Assembly: GCA_021029095.1 (NCBI GenBank) | Contig: JAJOHG010000039.1 | Span: forward strand, 124,001 to 188,000 | DNA from: Phellopilus nigrolimitatus | Taxonomy: Eukaryota > Basidiomycota > Agaricomycetes > Hymenochaetales > Hymenochaetaceae | Length of the DNA stretch: 64,000 bases | Direction of reading: 5' to 3' | Shown here: piece by piece, positions 44,890 to 55,819 of the stretch | How the letters are laid out: the number at the start of each line of letters is the position of its first letter | Position numbering within the stretch: the stretch's first letter is position 1 | Program-made: the position numbers and the translations under genes | The notes under the pieces: model-generated | Database searches by the model: none | What the model was told of the DNA's origin: nothing | What the model saw: the letters and a program-made list of their open reading frames with translations, nothing else

Positions 44890-47800
44890 TTACGGCGGAT
44901 GGGCCCGAGGATAATCAGATGTCATGGCGTCGAAGAACGAGGAATCAATCGATCCCGGGGAAAAGGGAAGAATTGGGGACGGGTTGAAAGAGCTGAGATC
45001 ATCGTCACTGTCGTCCGTGCCGTCAACGCTATCGGTTGCGCGATCGATTCTGCTCGGTCCAGCCACTGGAGGGGGTGTCGGTAGGCGCTGTGAGGAATTG
45101 ATTTTGGTTCTGCACACAGGGCACGTTCTTGCAGAATGGAGCCATTGCTGTTAGAGAATAATATCCAGACGATGAGCGAAGTCCACAGATGACGAGAAGA
45201 AATCTGGCTGACCTCAAGACATTCTTTGTGGCACCAGTGATTGCACGGCTCAGCTTTAAGTACAGGATCGACATCCTTGTACTGCGACCAAAAGGTCAAT
45301 CATGGTGGTTCAAGTATAAAGAATAATAATACATACGTCGTCAAGGCAGATTGGGCAGCGAGAGTCGCTTTCAGCAGTCTGCCAATCCTTATAAAGGCCA
45401 GTAGGTAACGCAGAGATGATGTGCGCGGGTGTAGCACGAGGCTTCGCATCGCCCAACGTTGCAGCGAGTGCGATCAAGCTCTCGTAAGATGTGTCGAAGT
45501 CCTCGTCGCGCTGCATAAATATCAGTGTCAGAGCTTGAATGCACGAGCCGTGTCGGATTACTACTGACCATAAAGTCGCCTAAATTCCTCAAGTTAGGCC
45601 TACGTCCAAGTCTCAGAGAGAAAGAGCGCGTCGGACCGTCTTCGTCGTGCCTTCCGGTTCTCGCCCGCTGTCGCGCACGCTGGCGGCCTGCCGAGATCAT
45701 TGCAAACCAATCATGCATTGACGATGCCGCCGGAGGCAGTGTCTCCCCAGAGCCTTGACGCCCAATACCGGCCCCTGTGCCCCGCCCGCGGTTCGGAGGC
45801 GCGTTGTCCGCATTCTCCGGAGGGGGCGCGAAGAGTGCTGGTGCCACCGTGCGGCGCCTGTTACGGAACGAGTCCATGAACGAGTGTCCGGAAGGACGCG
45901 CCTCCGCATCTTCGTCCGCGATGTCGCCCCACCGCACGTGCGTGTCGATTCTCGGAGGCTGCGGACGCTCGCGCTCACGGTCGTACGCACTGGTGAACTG
46001 CTGGCGGCGCGTGCTAGACAAGCCATCGCTGCCCAATACATTCATAGCATGATGGAAGCCATGCGAACGGCCCGTTGCCGCTGCTGCGGGCTCGCGCTCC
46101 GCGTCGTATGCCTGTGTCTGGCGGGCCTGAACGGATTGCAATAGCATCGCGCGCTGCAGCGCAATTTCGTTCCTCTGCGTGCTGCGTCTGGTCCACGCTG
46201 ACTCGTACGTAGGCGTATCTTGACGCGCAGCTCCCCTGCGCCAAGGAGCGACATGGGCTGTAGAATCTTCGGATCCGAACAACCTGCTTTCTGCGCTCTC
46301 CATTTCTCTCTCGGGAGCAATCGAAGGAAGATGGTCGAACCGCAGCGGCGGCAGCGATGGTGGCCGGGAGGCGCTTCTCGCAGTCGTGTTCCGCTGTGTC
46401 TGTCCGGTACCATTTCCAGCCTCTTGTTCGGGACGCCATCCCCAGATCCTCGGGCGCGAATCATCTAATGATGGAAGGTCGTGGAAGTCGAAATCCTCAG
46501 GCGTGCGCGCGGACGATGCTGCTGTGTCTACACTCTCTGCAGGGTGTTGCAAAGACTGAACGTCGGCGTCTGCTGAAAAGCGATTTGGATAGAGCAGCTG
46601 CAGTAAATCGCGCCCTGGGCTCGTCGAGCTGCGCGCAGGGAGGGCCGGCGGGGACGGCGACCTGCGCGTGTCTCTAACGAGGTTATAAGATAGACCAGGA
46701 AGTGGGTCGAGGCTCTCATCAGGAGAGAACAGCGTCGGAGAGTCCGAGCGTGCCCTCGATTGCGTGCTCTCCGCGAGCCCCGAAAGTAACCTGAGACGCC
46801 GCTGCCTCAGCAGCGCAGGCGACGTGTGGGCGTTTGCATGTCGCGCCGGCCCTGATCCTGGTCCCGATCCGTACGGCGCCGATGCGAAGAACGCAGCGGC
46901 TTCGGTGGACGACGTCGTCGCATTGCTCGCAGAAGCGGACCCCTCTGACTCCTGTGCCAGGTACCTCTGCACCGTCTGCGCGTTTGCCGGCGGATCGCTG
47001 TCGTAAATCGGCCGCCAGTTCCTGGGAGGCGCAGGGGTATCGGTATTGAAGGGCCTCTGACGCGTAGTCGTCATCTCCGAACGACGCTCGTAGTAAGAAC
47101 GCGGACGGATGGGCAGGCGGTTAAGCTCGCGAAGTTCACTGAGCCTCGGGCGCTCTGTCGGCACGCTCGGGACATTCGTGCGTTCCCGCTCCCGCTCCCG
47201 CTCCCACTCTCGACTGCGGTCCCTTTCTATCTCTCGGTCCCTTTCACGATCCTGGCTCTGGAGATTCATGAGCGACGACATCAGGCTGCTCGTCGCGTTC
47301 CTGATCTCCTCGTTGTCCATGATCGAGCGTCCATTCGGACCCGGCCTGTGGAGATCGGCGATGGTGATTGGCGGTAGGTCCATAAGCTGTGAGAGGGGTG
47401 AGGGCGGCGAACGCTCCGCCGCCTCCTGCCGGCGCTCGACGTACGGCATCTGCTCCTCGCGCCGGTACTGCGTTTGGTGCTGCGCATACGAGCCCGAGCG
47501 CTCGAACTCCAGCATGGACATCGTGCGCGAATCCATACGCATACCTATATACAATGAAAACACGGGAAAAAGTCAATACAAGTCTTCGAGAAAGGATTTA
47601 TTATCCTTACCTCTCGACCGCAGCCCCACGACCGACATGGACGGGGAAATCGCACTCGCGTTCGCGGCGTTCCTCTCTGCGTCCCTTTCTTCCCTATGTT
47701 GCCTTTCCTCTCTCAGCGTATCGGCCACCACCCCTGCAGACCCAACGAGCGACTCAGAGCCATAAATCGACGACCGGAGCACCGGCAAGCTCAGACGCTG

Positions 47801-50080
47801 TGGCGGAGGCGAAGGCAATGTCCTGCTCTGCGTTATATGCGAATGCGTGTGCATGTGGTTGTGGTTGTGGTTGTGGTTGTGCACATGCGTATGTGTCTGA
47901 GGGCGGACGTCCATCTCCATATCGAGGCGCACCATGCGCCCGATCCGCTCGCTCTCGAACTCGCCTTCCGCAGAGCCAGGCCCGCTTAACGAGAATGACG
48001 GCGACGCTGCAGACTGCGGAGCCGAGAACTCGTGTAAGGGCGCACCACGTGCAGGAGCGGGAGCAGGAGCAGAAGGAGGGCCAACACCCGATCCTGCACC
48101 AGCACGTTCCTCCCTGTCGGGTAAGGGAAGCGGGCTCCACGGCCAGGTGCTAATGCGATCACCACCCAGGCCTGTCTGCTCCGCCTGACCCTGGCTACGG
48201 TTCATCATGCGCTCGAGCCGCGGATTCGGGTGCGAGACAGGGTGCCGGACAGCCGCGCTCGAGCTCCCGCTATTATGAGCGGTGCCAACCCTGCTGAACA
48301 AGGAAGACGACGCGAACGGTGGGGGAAGCTGGAAGCCTGACGCGCTCGACTGGGCACTGCCAGCACGCCGGGGGTTATCCGTAGCAGACTCGCCTACGGG
48401 CGAGCGCGAGGGACGCAGGCTCTGGCGCGACGAAAGGAACGACGAGTGTCGACGAGCCGGTGAGCTATCACCTCTGGCCCTGCCTATGGGCTCATCTTCG
48501 AAGTCGTTTGCGGACAAGGACCCAGAATCCATCTCGCCCAAGAGGGATACAACGCGGTCGCGCAGCAACGACGTCTGGCCACGGATCCCGGCACTCGAAT
48601 TTTCGTTAGTGCTAGTGCTGTTCTGCCGGCCACTGCTCTCGTTCAGAGGAGCAGTTTCAATGTGCGACGAAGCTCCTTCTCCATCCAGTTCATGATCGAT
48701 GTCGTCCAGCTCGTCATCAATATCGTCCTCGTCATCATCTAAAGCGAGCGGTAAGCTAAAGCGCATCGGTTCCGGAGACGGGTTTCTGTTTCTGCGAGTA
48801 TTCGCATTCATAGATGACACTCTAGCACCGGCGAAAAAAGAATTTCCAGCACCAGCACTATTTCCGAATGACGCTCCAGACGCAGGAGCTGAGCTTATAT
48901 TCGATGTTGACGAAGACGAGGAATGGACAGATCTCGGGAGATAACTTGTATTAGCATTCTCCGTAGCAAAAGAATGGTTGTGATCTTGATCAAAGGAGCT
49001 TGGCGCCCCTGCGCTTTGACTTGTGTTTCCATTACTGTTTGCATCGCCAAAGGGCATAGTGAGAGACATGGCAGGCGAAGGACGTCGGCGGTGCGACTCA
49101 AAGTCGAATGGTGGGAGGCGGGGACGAGGCGCCTCCTGCCCTTGATCACGAAGACGTTGCCAAGCCGGATTATCAGACCGCAACGGCGCCAGCCTCCTAT
49201 CAAACTCACGAGCCCGAGCTAGTGACGAGCGCAAATTGTCCGTCGCAGCCTCCAGTCTGGAGTCGGACTCGAGGCCTCGATCGTGGCGGCGCGAGGCGAA
49301 CGAGCGCTGCGCGGCGCCTACGTCGTCGGCGTCATTCATCATGATATCCAGATCCACGGCCGGCGGAGGGGCGGGGCTCGACAAGCGTGGCGACAGCATG
49401 CCCGAGAAGCCTGGCGGCCGTTCATGCGTACTTATCGATGCCCGAGAAGCAGCGAAGTCGGCTATGGAAGGTGTGGGCGGCGCAAAGGAGGGCATTGGGA
49501 GAGTCGTGGATGACGACTGCGCCGCCGTCCACGCCGGTGAGTCCGTATATGTCGAGCCTGCGCTTGGGGTGGTCAAGTAGTCTTCGTACTCAGAAGGCGC
49601 CTGCACTGGTCCTTCATGCTGCTGAGCGCCCGAGGACGAAGGCAGGGCACTGGCGCTGTACCTCGCCGGATACGCATGCGAGGGCCCATCTGATCTCAGA
49701 GCAGCCCCGCCTTCGTCGCCAATGTACTCACTGTTCCTCGCATTGATATTCATATTCGTATTCGTATTCGTATTCGCATTCTCCGGGCCCTCGCTGCGTG
49801 CGCGTTTGTTCCGCTCGCCGCGCTCGCCGTGGTTATATACATCGCCCGATTGCACGCTGTAGCTCGAGCCGCTGCTCACGCTCCTCGAGCCACTGCTCCC
49901 GCCGGAGCTCGCGCTGCTCGAGCCTGCACTCGATGTAGAGCCGGTCGAGTTTTCGGAAGGGTCTTCAGCGTCGTCGACGTCGAGCCCAAACTGGTGAAAG
50001 GAGCGCTTGAACGCATGGTGCGGCGGCGGAAGGCCGAGGGAGAGCTGGAGTTGCGGGGGATGGTTAGACGACATCGACAT
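44890..50080 (-). CDS. Large RING-H2 finger protein, probable E3 ubiquitin ligase, 1648 residues
   Basis: Five exons join exactly in frame: 50080-47611, 47544-45569, 45510-45337, 45281-45213, 45147-44890. The start MSMSSNHPPQLQLSLGLPPP lies at 50080. Almost 1500 residues are Ser/Pro/Asn/Arg-rich and predicted disordered, with a His/Asn repeat (THTHVHNHNHNHNHMHTHSH) about residue 770 and an acidic run (DDDEDDIDDELDDIDHELDG). Near the C terminus a conserved-looking segment (TSYESLIALAATLGDAKPRA) leads into a RING-H2 domain: CPICLDD, then EPCNHWCHKECLEQWL, then RTCPVC, i.e. the C3H2C3 pattern with all eight ligands present. The RING is cut by two introns. The last 80 residues are acidic and Ser-rich. 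RING-H2 proteins usually recruit an E2 and ubiquitylate partners; substrate unknown. The Ubc13 gene is the next gene upstream, but a functional pairing is only a guess. Confidence 0.88.
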
Positions 50081-50919
50081 CGATGCAGCGGCGACGCGAG
50101 AAGACGTTGTCTCCGTCGTGAACGATAAGGACGACGACAGTCGACGTGTGGGTATGTTGATGGGTTTCGGGAGTTGGCCCCAGTCTTATTAGCTGTGGCT
50201 GCTCCTTCCTTATTTGGAAATAGCGGACGATGTGGACCTGGTCCTTACTAAGCTCAATTTTCTGTTTCGAGTGATCGCATATTTCTCCTTTACTTTACCA
50301 AGTCTTTACTAGGATTGCATTAAGAGTTGCTTAACATCCCAATTTTTCTAAAAACGAACGTATGTTTGGACCTTGGTCCCTTTGCCCGATACACAGAGGA
50401 CCGAAACGAGCACGTGGCCTGCCGTTGGAACAATAACATTATTAACAATCGTTCTTGATTCAACAACTGCCGATAGACCTGGTTCATGAGGGGTCTATGG
50501 CGGTCCATCCTAGATGCGCAGACGTCCCCCTAAAAGCGCTCCTCGCGACCATCTGACTGACAAGGAGCCGCCCCAGAGTACAGAATACGTCGAACAATCG
50601 CTGAAGCACTCACTTCCCTGGGCCCCTAACTTCCATCGCGGGCTCGCCGCCTGTTCTCCTCGCACCTTCCTTCGCTACGCACGTTTGAATTACAGTAAAA
50701 GCTCACAACACTAAGGATATCGATGATAGCAGATAATTACACTGCTGCCGCCTCGCTCCTTCCTTCTCCTCATATCACCATTTACAACAGTACCGCATCC
50801 TTCTACAATCGCTTGCAACCGCTTGAGAGCGAAGCAAGAAAATAAAACAGAAAACAGACAAGCAGACAGGAACTCCGGTCTAGATGTTCACCACTAAGTA
50901 TGGTATCCTGTGATGGAGA
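50081..50919. other. Intergenic region between RING-H2 and UBC13 genes
   Basis: About 840 bp. The left part should be the promoter of the RING-H2 gene, the right part the 3' UTR of UBC13. Short frames have no support. Confidence 0.4.
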
Positions 50920-52355
50920 TCAGTCGTTCGCATGCTCGAACGTCCACTGCCGGCTCGTCTCCCTCGCGCCCGCCGGGTCCTCCTGTCATACGGAGTACAA
51001 GGAAAGAAGGCACGCTATCCGTCAGTCGATTAATCTACAGTATTAGCTTGACTTCGAACCAACCTTGTAGTGCTTCGCGACGTCCGTTGCGAGTGGGTCG
51101 TCAGGGTTCGGGGCGCTAAGGAGTGCCTGGATCGAGAGCAGCACGGTGCGAATTTGCAGCGCTGGAGACCATTTGTCTGTTCATTCGACAGAGATCCGTA
51201 TTAAGATTTTGTTTCTAATATGACAATGCGGACAAACCTTTTAAGATGTCCAGGCAAATTCGTCCGAGCTTGTCTAAGGGTGAATTGTAACCAGAACATG
51301 ATTGAGATCAGGAACATCAACGAGCAAGGCGAGATTTCAAATAGGATAAAATAGGTCTCGGTCTCGAAGACCAAGGTGACATGACATTCTTCTTTTCGAA
51401 GAACGAAAGCGAGAAAGTAAAGAAAGGGAAAACGCCAAAGAACGTGGGGAAACCTGAAGAACAAATTGCAGGAATAGCGTACCGATATTCGGGTGATAGA
51501 TCTTCGTCAAGAAGCGCACTTTTGGCGGCGCCATCGGGTACTCCTCGGGCAAGAACAACTCCAGCTTGAACACGCCACCTATCCACCCAGACAAGCAGCG
51601 TACCAGCGCGATTACCATCGAGTAGATTGATGCCCAAGTCACCATGCGAGTTCCAAATTCCAGATCCGCATCGTCATCACCAACAACAATGCGATCATTG
51701 CAAAGCAACGGTCCCAAGAAAGCAAGTTTATCAGAGCATATATTCAGCATTACATGAAATGTATGAGAACGACAGATACTTAGAACGGCGAGACGCACCT
51801 TCAAATGGACTGCCCTCGGGTCCCTGAATCGTTACGTCGAAGTAGCGGAGGTTCTCCTCGTGAGGGCTCGCTGTGATTCCCGGCGCAGGGTCGGTCTGCA
51901 GGCGCTCGGTCTCCTGCAGGTCGTTTACCACAGTAAGGTGCATGTCGTGCGCCGTATCGTTGGCACACGAACGGCAGGTTAGATCCAGTTCGCATCATCC
52001 GCCGCGTCCATCCCCAGTCCATTTAGTCCACCCGGGAGAAAGAGCGAGTTGGGTGATTCCACAGTCAAGCCCGCGTACCATCCGGGACGATTGGCATGGC
52101 AATTCGACATCGGTGCAGATTCCACAATGCCGCCAAACACGTCCGAGAATCCAGTCGTTCCATTCACGCATACATATAAACAAGAAAAGACAAGCCGTAA
52201 GCACTCCCACCTCGTCTTTAACGCACGGGCGGCGCATAAAGGACACTGCGGACGTACCTTGATAATCCGCTACCCAAGTCCGATCTCGCACATCAGTACA
52301 AACGTGTATGCATGCAGACGTAGCCTGGCACGACACGCACCTTGGGAAGGGACAT
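50920..52355 (-). CDS. UBC13: Ubiquitin-conjugating enzyme E2 Ubc13 (Ube2N), 149 residues
   Basis: Ubc13 pairs with Mms2/Uev1 to build K63-linked ubiquitin chains in post-replication repair and signalling. Seven coding exons join exactly: 52355-52341 (MSLPK), 52269-52258 (RIIK, a 12-nt micro-exon), 51913-51799 ([20 protein letters not shown] onward), 51578-51483, 51273-51238, 51176-51064 and 50982-50920. Visible landmarks: [30 protein letters not shown] (HPN motif), the active-site cysteine in GRICLDILK, and [20 protein letters not shown] with [16 protein letters not shown]. The C terminus is [12 protein letters not shown]. Length and all motifs fit the family (about 150 residues). The first two coding exons total only 27 nt and would be missed by most gene finders. 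All introns are GT-AG. Confidence 0.95.
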
Positions 52356-54050
52356 GTCGTCCAGTGGGCTTAGTTCTCAAGGTCGTGAGGAGGGGTTCTG
52401 AGCCGCGAGTCGTTGTTCGCGGCAGCGGATACGCTTGCGCGTGTATTTGGATTCACACGTAATCACAAGCTATGGGCTCTGGGCTAACGGACTCAGGCTA
52501 AGAAAAGTCGGGAGTCTTAGAATTCGAGACCGGTCGCAAATTCGCAAACCTTTTGCTTATCTTCTTAATGAAACAAGCATGTATATGGGCTATTCTGTTT
52601 CTTTACACACTGCCATATCCCTTTAAAGCCCGCCTGTCCCATCTGCTTTATTCTGGTTGACACGGATCGTTACTTATGCGGGATACATGATGGTTCACTT
52701 CCATGCCCCGAAGCTGGATGGCGTTCAAACCCCTACATAGAATCTCCTAGACGGGTTGGCCAACCGCATCCCGATCGCCTATTACTGCATGCAGTTGTTT
52801 CTGCCAAGTATGTGAGATGGTATGGAAAAAGATCGGTCCACGTTAAGCCAGTCCGTGGCCTGTCATTCACGATGCTTTTGCTTCAAAGGATCTTATCCGA
52901 ATACATTCATAGTCAGAATTTGAAAGGGTAGGATTCTTCACAAGTACGAGAGTACTCTTGCACTAGAGGAACGACGGGCGGAACGGCGCCGGAAGTTGCC
53001 AGCTAGGCTCGGCTTGTGCTTAGTGGCATCCATGTAGAGTAGCCTAATGCCGAAAAGGTTCAGCTCCTGAGTCCTTCCGTTGAGAATTGCCGATCGGAAT
53101 CATAGGAGAGAAAAACGGTTCACTTTCGAAGGCTGTCTGTTGAAGTATGTATGCAGTTATCCCAGATCCACGAGCAAAACGGCAGCGCACTTGACTCGCT
53201 GTCACAAAATACTTCCATTCAAGAACGCCACTTTTTAGCTGCCCAGCCTCAAGTAGGAAGGTAGAACAGATATGCATGTAAAACCGGTATGAAGCACTCA
53301 CACGCGGCGCCTCAAGTCGCTAAATCTCGTAAATTGATTCGGATATTGCACGTCCTTCTGTGTTTCGAAAAGCCTGAGGTGATTATTCTCCAGAGCCTAG
53401 TAAGACTTGGTAAGGCTCAAAGATTTTCAGACGGACAAGCATTAGCAGACTGTCAGTTATTCAAGGGCCATGGTCACGATAAAGGCTGTGTTTGAGGTTT
53501 GAAGGACCAAGCTCGTCGCAATTTGGTACTCCGACAAGCTGCTTACATAACAATTTCAACTGTTGTTCTCCTGTCGATAGGTTCTCTCTTACTCAGGTTT
53601 CCTCACTCTGCTTTTTCGCGACATTCGTTCAGATCGGATGCAACGCAAGTTGCTCTGCCGCTCTGAGCTCATGAAGCCAGGCTCACTCCATCAGTAACTA
53701 CTTGTCTAGAACTCCATCGTATCTACTATGCAGCATGGATTATGGGACACACCTTCTTGGACAAGGTTGCCAGTGATTGTGTCACAATGGCCTTCGATTT
53801 GAACTTCAGCCACCTATTGTAGTACATAATCGCATGTGCAGGTGGCTCAGCCGAGAACAACGCCCAACTGTGGGTTCAAGTGGCCCAAGCCACATGCAAC
53901 GAACATACTTCAATAGCGGCACACGGCGAGTGCTTCTTTTCTCGCTCTCATCCCATTCTCGAGTTCTCTTGATTCTCAAATCTCCCAATATCGACATCAT
54001 ATCTGCAATCGCGCCGCAATATATCGTAGCTGAAATCGCCCAACATCAAC
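52356..54050. other. Divergent intergenic region
   Basis: About 1.7 kb between the divergent starts of UBC13 (-) and the BTB protein (+). It should hold both promoters. Open frames are short and without family features; no RNA gene or repeat identified. Confidence 0.4.
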
Positions 54051-55187
54051 ATGGCTAAGAAAGGGCGGAAGCCGGCGAAGGAACCAAGCGAAAGCTCATT
54101 AGACTCACCCCCCGGTGTTACGGTCTCTTTCCTTGGGCTGACTTTCGGACCAGTACGTCCCAGGGCAGCGAGCCCGTTCAATGATTCCGCGGAGTCTCCA
54201 GACACTGTAGTCTTTTTAAGTGGCGATGACGTCGAGTTTTATCTATCTAAAATCATTCTATCTATCGCCTCGCCGCTTTTCAGGAGCATAATCGCGTCGA
54301 AGGGCAACATCGCTCCGCATATCAGATTTACGCGCGAGAATGTCGATGGTCACCCCGCCATCCGGGTCCAAGAGAATAGCACTATTCTCGACGCGCTCTT
54401 CCGCTTCATCTACCCCTTCGAGAATCCCGTTTTCGAGGCACCGCTCACGCAGTGCACCCCGCTGAAGCTTCCGTTCAGGCTTATCGGTCCGATCCATGAC
54501 GCGGCGCAGAAGTATGGCCTCGAGCAGGTCTGCAATGACCTCCTCCTGACCGCAAGCAGCATCGTCCGCTCCACGGCGAGTTCTACCTCTGCATTGTTCA
54601 TAGTGCTAGGTTACGGTGTCGCATGTCGGCTGAATCTCGGCTACGACTTGAAGAAGACTGCCGCATACAACTCGCTACGCCTGCCCCTAAACATCTCGCC
54701 GTTTGAAGCGCTCGACGGCGAGGGAGTCAGCAATGCTGATATCATCAGCTTCGACAACTACCACAAGCAAACCTACCAGGCCTGCTACAATCTGCTCGCG
54801 GTGGACCCTTCGGATGCGTATGCCACAGGGTTCCCGGACGCTTACGCGTACTTTTTGGCTTGTTCGCATTGTGCTGGCGTCCCTTCCGAGGAGGCGCTCA
54901 ATAGTAAATCTCAGATTCGCGGCAGTGCGGCGCGATGGTGGCAAGTCTATACGACGAAGGCGCTCGAAGTCCTGCGACGTGCGCCGCTCAGCCCGGAAAT
55001 ATTTCACCCAGGATTTCTGAAGCCGATGTATCAGGAGGCACAGAAATGCAAGTCTTGTGCCGAGGTGGTCCATTGGAAATGGAGCAATATGTATTCGCTG
55101 CTCATACAGTTAATTCCGAACGAGGTCAACGAGGCATGTTGTTTCTCTTTCTTTGAGTATATGCAGAATCTGATTGGAAATTCTTAG
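54051..55187 (+). CDS. BTB/POZ domain protein, 378 residues
   Basis: Single-exon gene. The N terminus (MAKKGRKPAKEPSESS) is basic and disordered. A BTB/POZ fold follows at about residues 55-185: TVVFLSGDDVEFYLSKIIL, then SIASPLFRSIIASKG, then LDALFRFIYPFENPVF and PIHDAAQKYGLEQVCNDLLL. This order (strand, dimer helix, ASPLF motif, YP helix pair, A.KYG) is the usual one for the many Agaricomycete BTB proteins, which may act as adaptors or in transcription. The C-terminal 190 residues resemble the helical tail of that family and contain cysteines in pairs (ACSHCAG, CKSCAEVVHW) whose role is unknown. The family is often found in expanded, lineage-specific sets; I cannot assign a substrate. Confidence 0.82.
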   Translation: MAKKGRKPAKEPSESSLDSPPGVTVSFLGLTFGPVRPRAASPFNDSAESPDTVVFLSGDDVEFYLSKIILSIASPLFRSIIASKGNIAPHIRFTRENVDGHPAIRVQENSTILDALFRFIYPFENPVFEAPLTQCTPLKLPFRLIGPIHDAAQKYGLEQVCNDLLLTASSIVRSTASSTSALFIVLGYGVACRLNLGYDLKKTAAYNSLRLPLNISPFEALDGEGVSNADIISFDNYHKQTYQACYNLLAVDPSDAYATGFPDAYAYFLACSHCAGVPSEEALNSKSQIRGSAARWWQVYTTKALEVLRRAPLSPEIFHPGFLKPMYQEAQKCKSCAEVVHWKWSNMYSLLIQLIPNEVNEACCFSFFEYMQNLIGNS

Positions 55188-55819
55188 GTTGTGCTCAATG
55201 TTAACAGGCGCGAGAGCGAACTTGATGAAGAGGTAAACTAAGCTATCCTACTGTGACTAAACGTGGTGTCGCCAATGACGGTAAGAAGGATGGATATATT
55301 TGGGGGCAGGAGTAGGAAAGAAGGAGTAGGAAGCCTGTGTAATGAGGAGCACTATATCTCCGGAAGTCCATTATGGTAAAGATCTCAAGAACACATGTAC
55401 GCTAGCCCAGTTTTATAATTCAACTCTGCTAGTGACTTCTGGTTGGGGCATCGTAAAGTCAGATGAGGACGGAAACCTGGTCTCTTCGTGGGTGGCTTAC
55501 ATAGTGGTAAGTATCTCCGATAGTGGAGGGTCGTTGTCAGGGCCAAGAAGTGTAGGGACTCGAATTTTACAGTAGATCTGAGTCGCAATAAAACCTCTAT
55601 TTAAAGCTGCCAGTAAACGTATTACTATTAGGATTATTATCAAATGACTCAGCTTTCATCGAAGTCCCTGACTCACCAAGAAAACCTCTTATTAATCAAC
55701 ACAAAAAGTATCATCTATGCAGCACGATTCCTACATAAAAATACATGACTCAGGCGCTAAAACAATGACAAGGTTGTTGAGCAAGATACATGGTCTATAT
55801 TGATGCTGCTTTCTAATGC
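55188..55819. other. Intergenic region between convergent genes
   Basis: About 630 bp holding the 3' ends of the BTB gene (+) and the MFS transporter gene (-). A plus-strand frame at 55342-55575 has no recognisable features. Confidence 0.4.
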
